From Rhodococcus zopfii NBRC 100606 = JCM 9919 (lineage in GTDB: Bacteria; Actinomycetota; Actinomycetes; Mycobacteriales; Mycobacteriaceae): 64,000 bases of DNA. The notes beneath the pieces are model-generated. The model had not been told where the DNA came from. It saw nothing but the letters and a program-made list of their open reading frames with translations, and searched no databases. Where the stretch lies: NCBI RefSeq assembly GCF_001895025.1, contig NZ_BCXI01000041.1, forward strand, positions 20,064 through 84,063, given 5' to 3'. The position numbers and the translations under genes are program-made. Shown here piece after piece: positions 37,835-48,186 of this stretch (its first letter is position 1; each line of letters starts with the position of its first letter).

Positions 37835-38677
37835 GTGACAACCACGACGAACGCCCCCACCGTCTACGATGTGGCCGCCGCGCTCGAGGCGCTGCGCGCC
37901 CAGGTGCCGCTGGTGCAATCGCTGACGAACATCGTCTCCGCCAACTTCCTGACCAACGTTCTGCTCGCGGCCGGTGCCAGCAACGCACACATCGACAACG
38001 CCCACGAGGCCGGCGGATTCGCGCGAGTCGCCGGCGGCGTGCTGGTCAACCTCGGCACTCCGGACGACGGCACCGCCGCGGCGTTCACCGCGGCCGCCGG
38101 TGCCGCCCACGAGGCCGGAACCCCGTGGGTCCTCGACCCGGTCGGCGTCGGCGGGTTGCCGTGGCGCACCGGACTGGCCGCGGACCTGCTGACCCTGCAT
38201 CCGACCGCAATCCGCGGCAACGCCTCGGAGATCATCGCGCTCGCCGGTCTGGGCGGTGACGCCCGTGGTGTCGACAGTGCCGACGAAGCCGCCGCCGCGG
38301 TTCCCGCAGCGCTCGCCCTGCTCGAGCACGCCGACGCCGTGTCGGCCTCCGGGCCGGTCGACTACCTGATCGGCCGCGGCCGCGACGGGGGGATCACCGG
38401 CGTGCGCATCGCCGGCGGCAGCGCGATGCTCCCGCGCGTGACCTCCACCGGATGCTCGCTCGGCGGCCTGGTCGCGGCGTATCTGGCGGTCGCCCCGAAC
38501 CCGCTGATCGGACTGGCCGCCGCGCACACCCATGTCGCGGTCGCCGCGGAGATCGCCGAGGAGAACTCCACGGGCCCCGGATCGTTCGCTGTGGCATACC
38601 TCGATGCGCTGTACACGGTCGACGCCGACACGCTGCGGGCCCGCGCCCGCATCGAAGCGCTCGACCTCCCGAAGTAA
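37835..38677 (+). CDS. thiM: Hydroxyethylthiazole kinase
   Basis: This 280-residue ribokinase-like enzyme phosphorylates 4-methyl-5-(2-hydroxyethyl)thiazole for thiamine salvage. Signatures are QSLTNIVSANFLTNVLLAAGA, PWVLDPVGVGG, IRGNASEIIALAG and the active-site STGCSLGGLVAAYLA. The GTG start follows AGGA. No thiE, thiD or TPP riboswitch is nearby, and it lies between a rhodanese and a monooxygenase gene, which suggests salvage or breakdown of thiazoles rather than standard thiamine synthesis. Confidence 0.93.
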   Translation: MTTTTNAPTVYDVAAALEALRAQVPLVQSLTNIVSANFLTNVLLAAGASNAHIDNAHEAGGFARVAGGVLVNLGTPDDGTAAAFTAAAGAAHEAGTPWVLDPVGVGGLPWRTGLAADLLTLHPTAIRGNASEIIALAGLGGDARGVDSADEAAAAVPAALALLEHADAVSASGPVDYLIGRGRDGGITGVRIAGGSAMLPRVTSTGCSLGGLVAAYLAVAPNPLIGLAAAHTHVAVAAEIAEENSTGPGSFAVAYLDALYTVDADTLRARARIEALDLPK

Positions 38678-38688
38678 GGACGAGAACG

Positions 38689-39798
38689 ATGGGCATCAAG
38701 ACTTTCTGGTATCTCACCCAGGCCGACGGGGACTACCCGTGGAGCCCGGGCGGGCTGTACCCGGTCGACGGGCAGCGGCAGATCGAGCTGGCGAAGACGA
38801 TCGACGACGGCGGGTTCGACGGTGCGCTCGTCGCGACGTGGCCGAACGATCCATTCACTTCGGCGACCTGGGCCGCCGCGCACACCACGCGAATGAAGTT
38901 CCTCGTCGCGATCTACGCGAACATGACCCCAGCGCGCCTGCTCGCGGAGAAGGCGCTGACGTTCGACGCGTTCAGCGGCGGCCGCCTGATGATCAACTCC
39001 GTCAACGGCCGGGAGAACATCCTCACCCAGTACGACATGAACGTCGAGCACGACCGGCGGTACGAACTGGGGGAGCGGTACTGGGCGGACTTCCGGCGGA
39101 TCTACGCCGAGGGCACCGAGTCGAACTTCCCGAACACGCCGCTGCGCATCGACGCACCGAGCGGCGGCCACACCGTCCCACTGTGGGGAACCGGGGATTC
39201 GCCTGCGGGACTGCAGAATTCGGGCAAGGTGCTCGACGCGTACCTGATCATGCTGCGCGAGACGGCGTTCGTCGACGCGAAGTTCACCGCGGCGCGCGAG
39301 TCCGCGGCCGCCGAGGGACGGGAGTTCACCGATTTCGGTGCGCTGTCCGGCGTCATCGTCCGGCCCACGCAGGCCGAGGCGATGGATCGGTTCCGGTCGC
39401 TGTTCGAGAAGGCCGGGATCGAGCAGATCACCGACGTCCTGGACAAGGCGGTGCGTCGCCGCACGGGTGGCAAGCAGGACCTCAGGACGTTCACCGCCCG
39501 GGACGCGCAGCGGCAGGGCTGGGTCGACACCATCAATGCCGGCCGGATTCCGGAGCCGAAGGACCTGTATCTCGGTGACGGCCTGTACGCGGGCATCACG
39601 GCGTGGTCGCCGCTCGACATCTTCGCGACCGGGTCGTCGGCGGTGTACTACGCCGGCACGCCGGACGAGATCACGGGGCATGTGCGCGCGTTGCGCGACC
39701 GGACGGGCCTGACGTCGCTGATTCTCGCCGGCTGGCCCCTGATCGACGAAGCGAAAAATGTTGCAGAACATCTGATTCCGCGCTTCCAGGAACTCTGA
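38689..39798 (+). CDS. LLM-class flavin-dependent monooxygenase, alkanesulfonate (SsuD)-like
   Basis: This 369-residue luciferase-like TIM-barrel enzyme starts MGIKTFWYLTQADGDYPW. It contains FSGGRLMINSVNG and YELGERYWADFRRIY, typical of SsuD-type monooxygenases that use FMNH2 to release sulfite from sulfonates or oxidise related compounds. It follows thiM by 11 bases with an AAGGA ribosome site, so it is co-transcribed. No ssuABC transporter or ssuE reductase is adjacent. The substrate may be a thiazole or other sulfur compound. Confidence 0.86.
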   Translation: MGIKTFWYLTQADGDYPWSPGGLYPVDGQRQIELAKTIDDGGFDGALVATWPNDPFTSATWAAAHTTRMKFLVAIYANMTPARLLAEKALTFDAFSGGRLMINSVNGRENILTQYDMNVEHDRRYELGERYWADFRRIYAEGTESNFPNTPLRIDAPSGGHTVPLWGTGDSPAGLQNSGKVLDAYLIMLRETAFVDAKFTAARESAAAEGREFTDFGALSGVIVRPTQAEAMDRFRSLFEKAGIEQITDVLDKAVRRRTGGKQDLRTFTARDAQRQGWVDTINAGRIPEPKDLYLGDGLYAGITAWSPLDIFATGSSAVYYAGTPDEITGHVRALRDRTGLTSLILAGWPLIDEAKNVAEHLIPRFQEL

Positions 39799-39812
39799 GA
39801 GCGCTGCGACGA

Positions 39813-39855
39813 GGCCGCCACGGCCGGGATCCGGTCCCGGTCGTGGCGGCCTTTT
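39813..39855 (+). terminator. Rho-independent terminator after the LLM monooxygenase gene
   Basis: GGCCGCCACG pairs with CGTGGCGGCC around an inner CCGGGA/TCCCGG stem, followed directly by TTTT. This is a textbook terminator closing the rhodanese-thiM-LLM operon. Confidence 0.88.
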
Positions 39856-39912
39856 GCGTCGTCGTGGCTCGGGCTGTCCATTTACACATTCATTAATGTA
39901 GGCTACCCAAAG

Positions 39913-39931
39913 TGAGGTAAGGCAGACCTCT
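39913..39931 (+). promoter_or_regulatory. IdeR/DtxR-type iron box upstream of the ABC importer
   Basis: TGAGGTAAGGCAGACCTCT matches 14 of 19 positions of the mycobacterial IdeR consensus as I remember it, with perfect AGGT/ACCT arms at the right 7-base spacing. It ends 28 bases before the first gene of the operon, where bound Fe-IdeR would block transcription. This points to induction under iron limitation. Confidence 0.65.
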
Positions 39932-39959
39932 GTTACTACGAGAGAGAAGTGGCACCCAG

Positions 39960-41600
39960 TTGACGCGTATCGTCCGGCGCTCGCACGCCCTACCCCTCGT
40001 CCTCGCGCCGGTGCTCCTCGTGGCCGCCTGCGGTTCCGGCGACCCGACGGCCACCGCGACCGGTCCGGCGACAGCGGATTCGCTCACCATCGCGATCACC
40101 AAGGACAGCGGCCCGCTGAACATCTTCGCCGGTCAGACCGACCAGATGACCGAGCTGATCTACGACAAGCTCCTGTCCCCGTCGCCGTACGTGGCCGATC
40201 CGCAGCCGTGGCTCGCGACCAGCGTCCGCCAGGTCGATGCGACGACCTGGGACGTCGACCTCCGCGACGACGTGACCTGGCACGACGGTGAGGCATTCAC
40301 GCCCGAGGACGTCGTCTTCAGCTTCCACTTCATGCACGCCGCACCCACCGGACGCTTCACACACCACGTGAACGACACTCCGTCGATCTCCACGATCGAT
40401 GTCACCGGTGAGCACTCGGTGCGGTTCGTCTGCGACTACGCGTGCCCCGAACTCGGCACCGTGACGCTCGCGGACCTGCCGATCCTGCCCGAGCACGTGT
40501 GGTCGACGATCGATCCGGCCAAGGCCAAGGAGGTCACGGACCTGCCCGTGGGCACCGGTCCGTTCAAGCTCGTCGACTACAGCCCGACCAGCGGCTACCG
40601 CTTCGAGGCCAACACGAACTACTTCGCCGGCACGCCCACGGTCGGCGAGCTGGTGATGCCGGTCATCGCCGATTCGTCGGCCGCCTTCACCGCCCTGAGC
40701 TCCGGACAGATCGACGCCGCCGACCGCGCCTTGACACCTGAACTGGTGGACCGCTTCACCGCGTCCTCGGACATCGGCGTGATCACCGTCGCGCCGCTGA
40801 GCTATCCCGAACTCAAGCTCAACTTCACGCGGGAACCGTTCGCGCAGGCCGATTTCCGTGCCGCGCTCAACCTCGCGGTCGACCGGGATCAGATCCTCGA
40901 CATCGTCGGACTCGGCCAGGGCCGCCCCGGCACCCAGGGCTACGTGCACCCGGACGCGCCGTTCGCCGACCCCGACGCGTCGACCCCCTACGACCCCGAA
41001 GGCGCGAAGCAGCTGCTCGATTCGTTGCGCTGGACCGACGCGAACGCCGACGGCCTCCGCGAGAACCCGCAGGGTGAACCCTCGCAGTTCTCGCTCCTGG
41101 TCAACGGCGGCGATGCGACGCAGGTGCGCGCGGCCGAACTGCTCGCCGAGGACTTCGCGGAAGTCGGCATCGACGTCGCGGTCGACCCGCTCGACGCGGG
41201 GTCGGTCTCCGATGCGTCGGCGAAGAAGAACTACGACCTGTTCATCACGACGAACAGCCCGCACGCCGTGGCGGATTCGACGCAGTTCATCATGTCCCAC
41301 CGCTCCGGCAACCTGTGGAAGCACCCGGACCTCGCCTACCCGGAGTTCGACGCGCTGTACGACGCGTGGAAGGTGACCGAGACCAACGACGACCGCATCG
41401 CCGCGATGCAGGACATGCAGAGGCTGTTCAACCGTCAGCCCACGGCGATTGCGCTGTACTACCCCGACGAGTTCTGGGCCTTCCGCGCCGACACGTTCGG
41501 CGGATGGGTCGAAACCCCGGGCTACGGCATCGTCCACAAGTGGTCGTTCCTGCCGGCGGACGTCGTCGAGGCGGCGAACGCGGAAGCACCGCAGGACTGA
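39960..41600 (+). CDS. ABC transporter substrate-binding lipoprotein, peptide/nickel/opine (SBP_bac_5) family
   Basis: This 546-residue exported lipoprotein has the lipobox LLVAAC at 19-24. It is a DppA/OppA/NikA-type binding protein, with the family segments WLATSVRQVDATTWDVDLRD, GEAFTPEDVVFSF, GTGPFKLVDYSP and FRAALNLAVDRDQIL. The start codon appears to be TTG, with GAGAGAAG upstream. It heads an operon preceded by an iron box, so the ligand may be a metal chelate or siderophore rather than an ordinary peptide. That is an inference from context. Confidence 0.9.
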   Translation: MTRIVRRSHALPLVLAPVLLVAACGSGDPTATATGPATADSLTIAITKDSGPLNIFAGQTDQMTELIYDKLLSPSPYVADPQPWLATSVRQVDATTWDVDLRDDVTWHDGEAFTPEDVVFSFHFMHAAPTGRFTHHVNDTPSISTIDVTGEHSVRFVCDYACPELGTVTLADLPILPEHVWSTIDPAKAKEVTDLPVGTGPFKLVDYSPTSGYRFEANTNYFAGTPTVGELVMPVIADSSAAFTALSSGQIDAADRALTPELVDRFTASSDIGVITVAPLSYPELKLNFTREPFAQADFRAALNLAVDRDQILDIVGLGQGRPGTQGYVHPDAPFADPDASTPYDPEGAKQLLDSLRWTDANADGLRENPQGEPSQFSLLVNGGDATQVRAAELLAEDFAEVGIDVAVDPLDAGSVSDASAKKNYDLFITTNSPHAVADSTQFIMSHRSGNLWKHPDLAYPEFDALYDAWKVTETNDDRIAAMQDMQRLFNRQPTAIALYYPDEFWAFRADTFGGWVETPGYGIVHKWSFLPADVVEAANAEAPQD

Positions 41601-41607
41601 CACCCGC

Positions 41608-42599
41608 ATGCGAATCGCGCGCCGAGCGGGGCAGTACGCCCTCGTGCTGTGGGCGGCGGTGACGCTGAACTTCGCGTTGCCGTACCTGGCACCGGGTGAT
41701 CCCGTGAACTACCTCTACGGAGGTGACCAGCAGGCACTCGACCGGAAGTACGTCGAACAACTCCGTGCCGGGTACGGACTGGACCGGCCCATCCTCGAGC
41801 AGTACGTCTCGTTCTGGTCGGGTCTTCTCCACGGGGACCTCGGGATGTCCGTCGAGCACAACCGGCCGGTCGCCGAGGTGCTGTGGGACAAACTGCCGTG
41901 GACGATTTCCCTCGTCGGCATCGCCACGGTGCTGGCCTTCGTGATCGGCACCCTGCTCGGCGCGTGGGCCGCGTGGCGCCGCGGCACCGCAAAGGAGACC
42001 GGCACGGTTGTGGGTGTGCTCGTGGTGGATTCGATGCCCGGCTTCTGGGTGGGCATGATCCTCATCGCCGTGTTCTCGGTGACGCTCGGCTGGTTCCCGT
42101 CCTACGGGGCTGCGACGATCACCGCGACCGGCGGGGAATGGCTCGCCGAAGTCGCCTCGCGGATGGTTCTGCCCGTCGCGACGCTGACCATCGCGAGCAT
42201 CGGCGGGTTCTTCCTCATGACCCGGGCTTCGATGATCGGCGTGCTCGGCGAACCGTTCATCCGGCTCGCCCGAGCCAAGGGTCTCGGCGAGTTCCGGGTG
42301 GCGATCCGGCACGCGCTGCGCAACGCGGTGCTGCCCGTCTACACGACCCTCACCCTGACGGTCGGTGTGCTGCTGTCCGGCGCTGTCGTCGTCGAATCGG
42401 TGTTTGCGTATCCCGGGCTGGGCAAACTCACCTACGACGCGGTGACCGCCCGCGACTATCCGCTGCTGCAGGGTGCGTTTCTGCTCGCGACCGTCGGCAT
42501 CGTCGCAGCGAACCTGCTGGCCGATCTGACCTACCCGCTCCTCGATCCGCGGGTGCGCCGCGACCGGACCGCCGCCCACGGACGCAGCGAGGTGGCCGC

Positions 42600-42603
<4 letters not shown>
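41608..42603 (+). CDS. ABC transporter permease, DppB/OppB type
   Basis: This 331-residue protein has about six membrane helices. It has the ABC permease coupling (EAA) motif near FIRLARAKGLGEFRVAIRHALRNA and the DppB-type N-terminal YLAPGDPVNYLYGG. It begins 7 bases after the binding-protein stop and overlaps the next gene by 4 bases (ATGA), so the operon is tightly coupled. It forms half of the membrane channel. Confidence 0.93.
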
Positions 42604-44299
<1,696 letters not shown>

Positions 44300-44303
<4 letters not shown>

Positions 44304-45076
44304 GCGCAGAGGTGGACACCCCGCCGGTACTGAACATCGAGTCGCTGACCGTCGCATTCGACGGCAAACCCGCGATCACGGATGTGTCCCTGCAGGTCGC
44401 CGCCGGCGAATCCGTTGCGCTGGTGGGTGGTTCCGGAGCGGGAAAGTCCACGGTTGCACGGGCGATTGCGGGTCTGGTGACGCCCACCGCGGGCCGGGTC
44501 GTCTTCGACGGGGTCGACCTGACCGCCGTGCCGCAGCGTCGCCGCCGCGCGGCCCGCAGGGGCATGCATCTGGTCTTCCAGGACCCGTATGCGTCGCTGC
44601 CCCCGACCCTGCGGGTGGGGGATATCGTCGCCGAGCCGATGGTGATCCACCGGATCGGTGACCGTGACCGCCGTCGGCTGGACACGGTCACGGCGCTCGA
44701 CGCCGTGCACCTGCGCCCCGCCGAGAGTTTCCTGCAGCGCTACCCGCACGAACTGTCCGGTGGGCAGCGTCAGCGGGTCGCGCTCGCGCGGGCGCTGACG
44801 ACCCGGCCGAAACTTCTGCTCGCCGACGAGCCGACCAGTGGTCTGGACGCCTCGCTGCGGCTCGAGATCGTCGACCTGATGGGCGAACTCGCCGCTTCCG
44901 AGAACATGGCCGTCGTCCATATCACCCACGATCTGGCGTTGGCCGCCCGCAGTTGCCGTGACATCGTCGTGATGCACGGCGGACGGGTTGTCGAAACCGG
45001 CCGAACCGACACCGTTCTCGCCGATCCGGCGCACGAATTCACCGCCGCGCTCGTCGGCGCCGTGTCCGGTTCCTGA
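44300..45076 (+). CDS. ABC transporter ATP-binding protein, DppF/OppF type
   Basis: This 258-residue ATPase has Walker A GGSGAGKST, Q-loop FQDPYASL, signature LSGGQRQRVALARAL, Walker B LLADEPTSGLD and the switch His in HITHDLAL. The GTG overlaps the previous TGA, with AGGAGG 7 bases upstream. It lacks the long C-terminal oligopeptide-transporter extension. It pairs with the ATPase half of the fused gene to energise the importer. Confidence 0.94.
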
Positions 45077-45120
45077 CTCCCGATTCTGCTGCACCGACTC
45101 ACCCCAGAGGAGAAATCACC

Positions 45121-45627
45121 ATGTCCGAAACCGTCGTCGTGGCCGAGAACGGCACGGTCATCGACTTCACCGTCGACGACGTCATGAAATACCACGGCCC
45201 CGGGTTCCCGGGTGGAGTTGCGCACGCGGTGAAGGTGCTCGAGCGCGCCCTTCCGGTGCTGAGCCCCGACGCGCCCGCCGAGCGTCGCGAGATCACCGTC
45301 GCCACCGCGCATCGCGGCCCGGGCGTGCGCGACACGTTCGAGGCGGTGACCCGGGCGGTGACCGACGGACGGTTCACGGTCGATGCCGGGCTCGAACGTC
45401 GCGACCGCGGGCAGACGCTCGAGCGGTACGTGTTCGTGCTGACCTACCGCGGCCGGACCGTGCGACTGGAGATCCGCGACGGCTTCGTCACCGGCGAGTT
45501 CATCACCCTCGGCCGCAAGGCCGAGCGCACCGACACCGAGGAAGCGCGCTTGACCGTACTCAAGCGGGAGATGGCGGACCGGTTGCTCGCCGCGCCGGCC
45601 GACGAGGTCTACGACATCGTGAACTGA
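45121..45627 (+). CDS. FmdE-like protein of unknown function at the end of the importer operon
   Basis: This 168-residue cytoplasmic protein starts at ATG 45121 behind GAGGAG, 44 bases after the last ATPase. Its HGPGFPGGVAHAVKVLERALPVL segment has the layout of the FmdE family opening (HG..CPG), but the cysteines of true FmdE proteins are absent. The rest is strand-rich (YVFVLTYRGRTVRLEIRDGFV). FmdE proteins often sit near metal or metallophore transport genes, so a role in handling the imported ligand is possible. The family call is tentative. Confidence 0.6.
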   Translation: MSETVVVAENGTVIDFTVDDVMKYHGPGFPGGVAHAVKVLERALPVLSPDAPAERREITVATAHRGPGVRDTFEAVTRAVTDGRFTVDAGLERRDRGQTLERYVFVLTYRGRTVRLEIRDGFVTGEFITLGRKAERTDTEEARLTVLKREMADRLLAAPADEVYDIVN

Positions 45628-45690
45628 TCCCGCCCTTGGATTCTCGTCGATCGAGTCGAACGTGTCGGACGGTGCCGCTAGCCTTCGCGC

Positions 45691-45900
45691 ATGACCGAGA
45701 AGGCGAAGGGCCCGGAATCGTATTTCCCGTCGATCGAGAAGAAGTACGGTCGGCCGATCGACGAGTGGAAGGCGTTGATCCGGGAGTCGGATCTGACCAA
45801 GCACATGGAGTTGGTGAACTGGCTGAAGACCGATCACGGCATGGGCCACGGACACGCCAACGCCCTCGTCGCCCACACCCTGAAGGAGAACGCGGACTGA
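45691..45900 (+). CDS. DUF4287 family small protein
   Basis: This 69-residue protein reads SYFPSIEKKYGRPIDEWKAL then HMELVNWLKTDHGMGHGHANALVAH, the full DUF4287 signature. It is a small helical protein of unknown function. A TAGCCT lies shortly before the ATG with no ribosome site, suggesting a leaderless transcript separate from the ABC operon. A strong terminator follows. Confidence 0.88.
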   Translation: MTEKAKGPESYFPSIEKKYGRPIDEWKALIRESDLTKHMELVNWLKTDHGMGHGHANALVAHTLKENAD

Positions 45901-45906
45901 GACGGA

Positions 45907-45937
45907 CGGGCCGCCACCGGAGTTCGGTGGCGGCCCG
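45907..45937. terminator. Bidirectional terminator hairpin
   Basis: CGGGCCGCCACCG and CGGTGGCGGCCCG form a perfect 13-base stem with a 5-base loop between two convergent transcripts. It probably serves both. Confidence 0.8.
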
Positions 45938-45956
45938 TCCCGTCTGTGTTCGATCG

Positions 45957-46631
45957 TCAGGTGTGGTCGACCCAGCGCAGCAGCGCGTACAGGAACCGGG
46001 TCGCGCCCGGCATGAAGTTGCTGCCGTGGTGGTACGTCGGATCGAGGGTCGTGACGATGAGGCGGCCCGGGGTCGACGAGGTGTCCTCGTAGAGCATCAT
46101 GCCCGCATCGTGCGCATGTCCGTCGGCGTCCGGTTCCTCGGAGACCACCAGCGGCACCACGTCGGCTTCGGTGCGGAGCAGCCCGTGGTGATGCCAGATG
46201 ACGGACTTCGTGCTCAGGTACGTCCACGCGCCGTGGTCGTGGCTGCGGGTGCGGATCAGCGGATCCTCACCATGGAGCCACCACCAGAAGTTGGTCGGCC
46301 GTGGCTCCCATTCCACACCCGGAAGCCATGTGTGGACACCGTTCTCGCCGAGGACGACGAGGGTGTCGCCGCGCTCGGCGACCGCACGGAACCGGGCGGC
46401 GTGGCGGGTGACGAGGCCGGGATGCAACCGGTCGGCGACGATGACCGTCGAGTAGCCGTCGAGGTCGCCGTCGGCGAGGTCGGCCAGGTAGTGGAAGTCC
46501 GGCTGGTAGGCCAGCACCGCGGGGTCCTTCATCGTCTGCAGGTGGGGGTAGGAGCCACCGTGGACGATGGCCAGTCGCCGGCCACGCAGCGGTGCGATGT
46601 CGGTGCGGGAGAAGGGTTCTGCGGTGGTCAT
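45957..46631 (-). CDS. GATase1/ThuA-like protein of unknown function (second gene of an iron-box operon)
   Basis: This 224-residue protein has a Rossmann-like start (LRGRRLAIVHGGSYPHLQ), a mid segment GDTLVVLGENGVHTWLPG and a rich set of Trp and His residues (NFWWWLHGEDP, SVIWHHHGLL, TYHHGSNFMPGATRFLYALL). The pattern resembles type-1 glutamine amidotransferase or ThuA-like folds, but I see no Cys nucleophile. His clusters could bind a metal. Its ATG overlaps the stop of the upstream relative (ATGA), so they probably act together. Confidence 0.6.
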   Translation of the reverse strand: MTTAEPFSRTDIAPLRGRRLAIVHGGSYPHLQTMKDPAVLAYQPDFHYLADLADGDLDGYSTVIVADRLHPGLVTRHAARFRAVAERGDTLVVLGENGVHTWLPGVEWEPRPTNFWWWLHGEDPLIRTRSHDHGAWTYLSTKSVIWHHHGLLRTEADVVPLVVSEEPDADGHAHDAGMMLYEDTSSTPGRLIVTTLDPTYHHGSNFMPGATRFLYALLRWVDHT

Positions 46632-47299
46632 CGCTGGGTCAGCCAATCGATCAATTGCGGGGTCATCCGCGCGGAGGTGTTCGGGTCGTCCTTCCAGCCG
46701 GTCAGGTCGTTCCCGCCGTGCACCAGTACCTGGCCGTCGCCGAGCGGGTAGACGAAATCGAGGGGCAGCGCGTGCCGGCCGATACGCGTTGTGACGATCG
46801 CGTTCTCGGGAATCTTGTCGACGTAGCCGCGGGCGTAGAAGCCCGTGACGCCCTTGCGGGAGCTCAGGTCGGCGGGATCGACGCCGGCCCACACCGGGTG
46901 CGGGTCGGCGAGGGTGATCGCGAGGTCCTTCGGACCGGTGTACGCGATCTTGCGCCACACCCCCAGACCGGGAAGGAAGTCCGTCAAGGCGTGGCCCATG
47001 ACGGCGATGCGGCCGCCGCGGGTGACGAATCCGGTGAGCAGGTCGCGATTGCGTTCGAGGAAGATCTGATCGACACTGCTGCCGAGGATCAGTCCCTGCA
47101 CGCTTGTGAGGTCCACCGCGGGGAGGTGGTAGACATCGACCCGGCCGACGCTCGGCTGGGTTCCGGGTTCGCCGGCGAGGTCTTCGGATCCCATGGTGAC
47201 GTGGAGGACGGCGGCGATCGCGGGGAGACCGTCGCCGGTGGGGGAGTGCGCCGAGGTGGGCGGCCAGTTCGATTGCGACACTGTTGCTTCCTGAGACAC
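46628..47299 (-). CDS. GATase1/ThuA-like protein of unknown function (first gene of an iron-box operon)
   Basis: This 223-residue protein has alternating strands and helices (DLTSVQGLILGSSVDQIFLE, FVTRGGRIAVMGHALTDFLPG, ADPHPVWAGV). It ends GDGQVLVHGGNDLTGWKDDP and looks like a distant sibling of its downstream partner. No catalytic Cys is visible where amidotransferases have one. The start is ambiguous: a perfect 18-base duplication copies AGGAAG plus GTG, giving in-frame starts at 47299 and 47281. An iron-box-like site lies upstream at 47405-47423. Confidence 0.62.
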   Translation of the reverse strand: MSQEATVSQSNWPPTSAHSPTGDGLPAIAAVLHVTMGSEDLAGEPGTQPSVGRVDVYHLPAVDLTSVQGLILGSSVDQIFLERNRDLLTGFVTRGGRIAVMGHALTDFLPGLGVWRKIAYTGPKDLAITLADPHPVWAGVDPADLSSRKGVTGFYARGYVDKIPENAIVTTRIGRHALPLDFVYPLGDGQVLVHGGNDLTGWKDDPNTSARMTPQLIDWLTQR

Positions 47300-47312
47300 T
47301 GTTGCTTCCTGA
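47277..47312. repeat. Perfect 2 x 18-base tandem repeat carrying ribosome site and start codon
   Basis: The unit gacactgttgcttcctga occurs at 47277-47294 and again at 47295-47312. On the minus strand each copy reads AGGAAG, CAACA, GTG, so the duplication copies a full translation start in the same frame. Confidence 0.9.
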
Positions 47313-47404
47313 TCGTGGCTTCCGGTGGAGACAAGCCCGGTGTCACGATCGTGTCGACGCCCAAACTCGCCGGGTTCGTCCTAATAAGGGGAACCTTAGA
47401 GGGT

Positions 47405-47423
47405 AAAGGTAAGCCTAAGCAAT
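47405..47423 (-). promoter_or_regulatory. IdeR/DtxR-like iron box upstream of the GATase-like operon
   Basis: AAAGGTAAGCCTAAGCAAT matches 15 of 19 positions of the degenerate IdeR consensus, with one good AGGT arm and a weaker second arm. It lies about 106 bases before the first gene of the minus-strand operon. It is the second such site within 7.5 kb. Confidence 0.5.
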
Positions 47424-47504
47424 GCTCCATGGCAAGCTGCGGGTTCGCTCACGGCAACGACGCAGGCGGCGCGCTGCCGGCGCCGCCGACTTCGGTTTCG
47501 GTCG

Positions 47505-47846
47505 TCAGTTGCAGACGACGGTGAGGCCGATGCCTTGCCAGACCTCGTACCTGATGTAGTCCCATTCCTGGTCGGTCGAATCCCATTCGGCGCGGGTCTT
47601 GGTGATGTATCCCTTGTCCCGCTGATTGGTGACGTTGCATACCGTCAGGGCGCTACCCGACTTGTTCGTGATGGTGTACGGGATTCCGGCGTTCTCGAGA
47701 GTGGTGACCGCTTCCTGTTCGCTCATGCCGACGACGTTGGGAACGCCCGCATCCGGGTATCCCGTGGGATCGCCTGCGGCGACTCCGGGGCCGAACGTGA
47801 GAGCCGCGGTGGCCGCGACGGCCGCGACGGTCAGGGTTCTGTGCAT
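47505..47846 (-). CDS. Small secreted protein with PASTA-like domain
   Basis: This 113-residue protein has a signal peptide (about 1-25) and then VPNVVGMSEQEAVTTLENAGI, a classic PASTA opening that continues to VCNVTNQRDKG. Two cysteines (VCNV and the terminal VVCN) may form a disulfide. PASTA domains bind peptidoglycan or beta-lactams, but single secreted copies are also common in mycolata with unknown roles. ATG 47846 has GGAAGGA upstream. Confidence 0.82.
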   Translation of the reverse strand: MHRTLTVAAVAATAALTFGPGVAAGDPTGYPDAGVPNVVGMSEQEAVTTLENAGIPYTITNKSGSALTVCNVTNQRDKGYITKTRAEWDSTDQEWDYIRYEVWQGIGLTVVCN

Positions 47847-48186
47847 GACAACGTCCTTCCGGAGACGATGTCGGGACGAGGGTGCGGACCCGGCGGTGTG
47901 AACCGGGCGGCGGTGCGGATCGCCGCGGTGTGGTGCAGCGTGCGGCGAGCCGGATGGGCACGGTCGAATCGGTCGCGCCGGTCGACATGTACGCCGGCCT
48001 GCGGGCCGTCCGATGCGCTCATCGATTGCATTCGCCGCGGGCCGCGCGGCGAATGTGCTGTACGTCACAAATCGTACTCCCGAGTCTGCCGGGCGAGGCG
48101 ATCCTGGTGCAATTCGCCTATCGACAGTATGCTGTCATATTGACAGAATGCTCACATTACGAGATCCGATCGATCCGGAGGCTGCC
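47847..48186. other. Divergent intergenic region
   Basis: This 340-base gap lies between the PASTA-like gene and the DJ-1-like gene. Apart from the palindrome at 48123-48136 and a TTGACA at 48140-48145, I see no gene, RNA or repeat in it. Confidence 0.5.
48123..48136. promoter_or_regulatory. Candidate MarR operator
   Basis: GACAG and CTGTC flank TATG, about 50 bases ahead of the DJ-1-like/MarR operon, and GACAG recurs at 48142-48146. MarR regulators usually bind such short inverted repeats in front of their own operon. Confidence 0.45.

Noticed and set aside
47380..47399. AAGG-GGAA-CCTT repeat as an iron box.
   Set aside because: The arms are 4 bases apart rather than the spacing needed for IdeR/DtxR. 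The site at 47405-47423 fits better.
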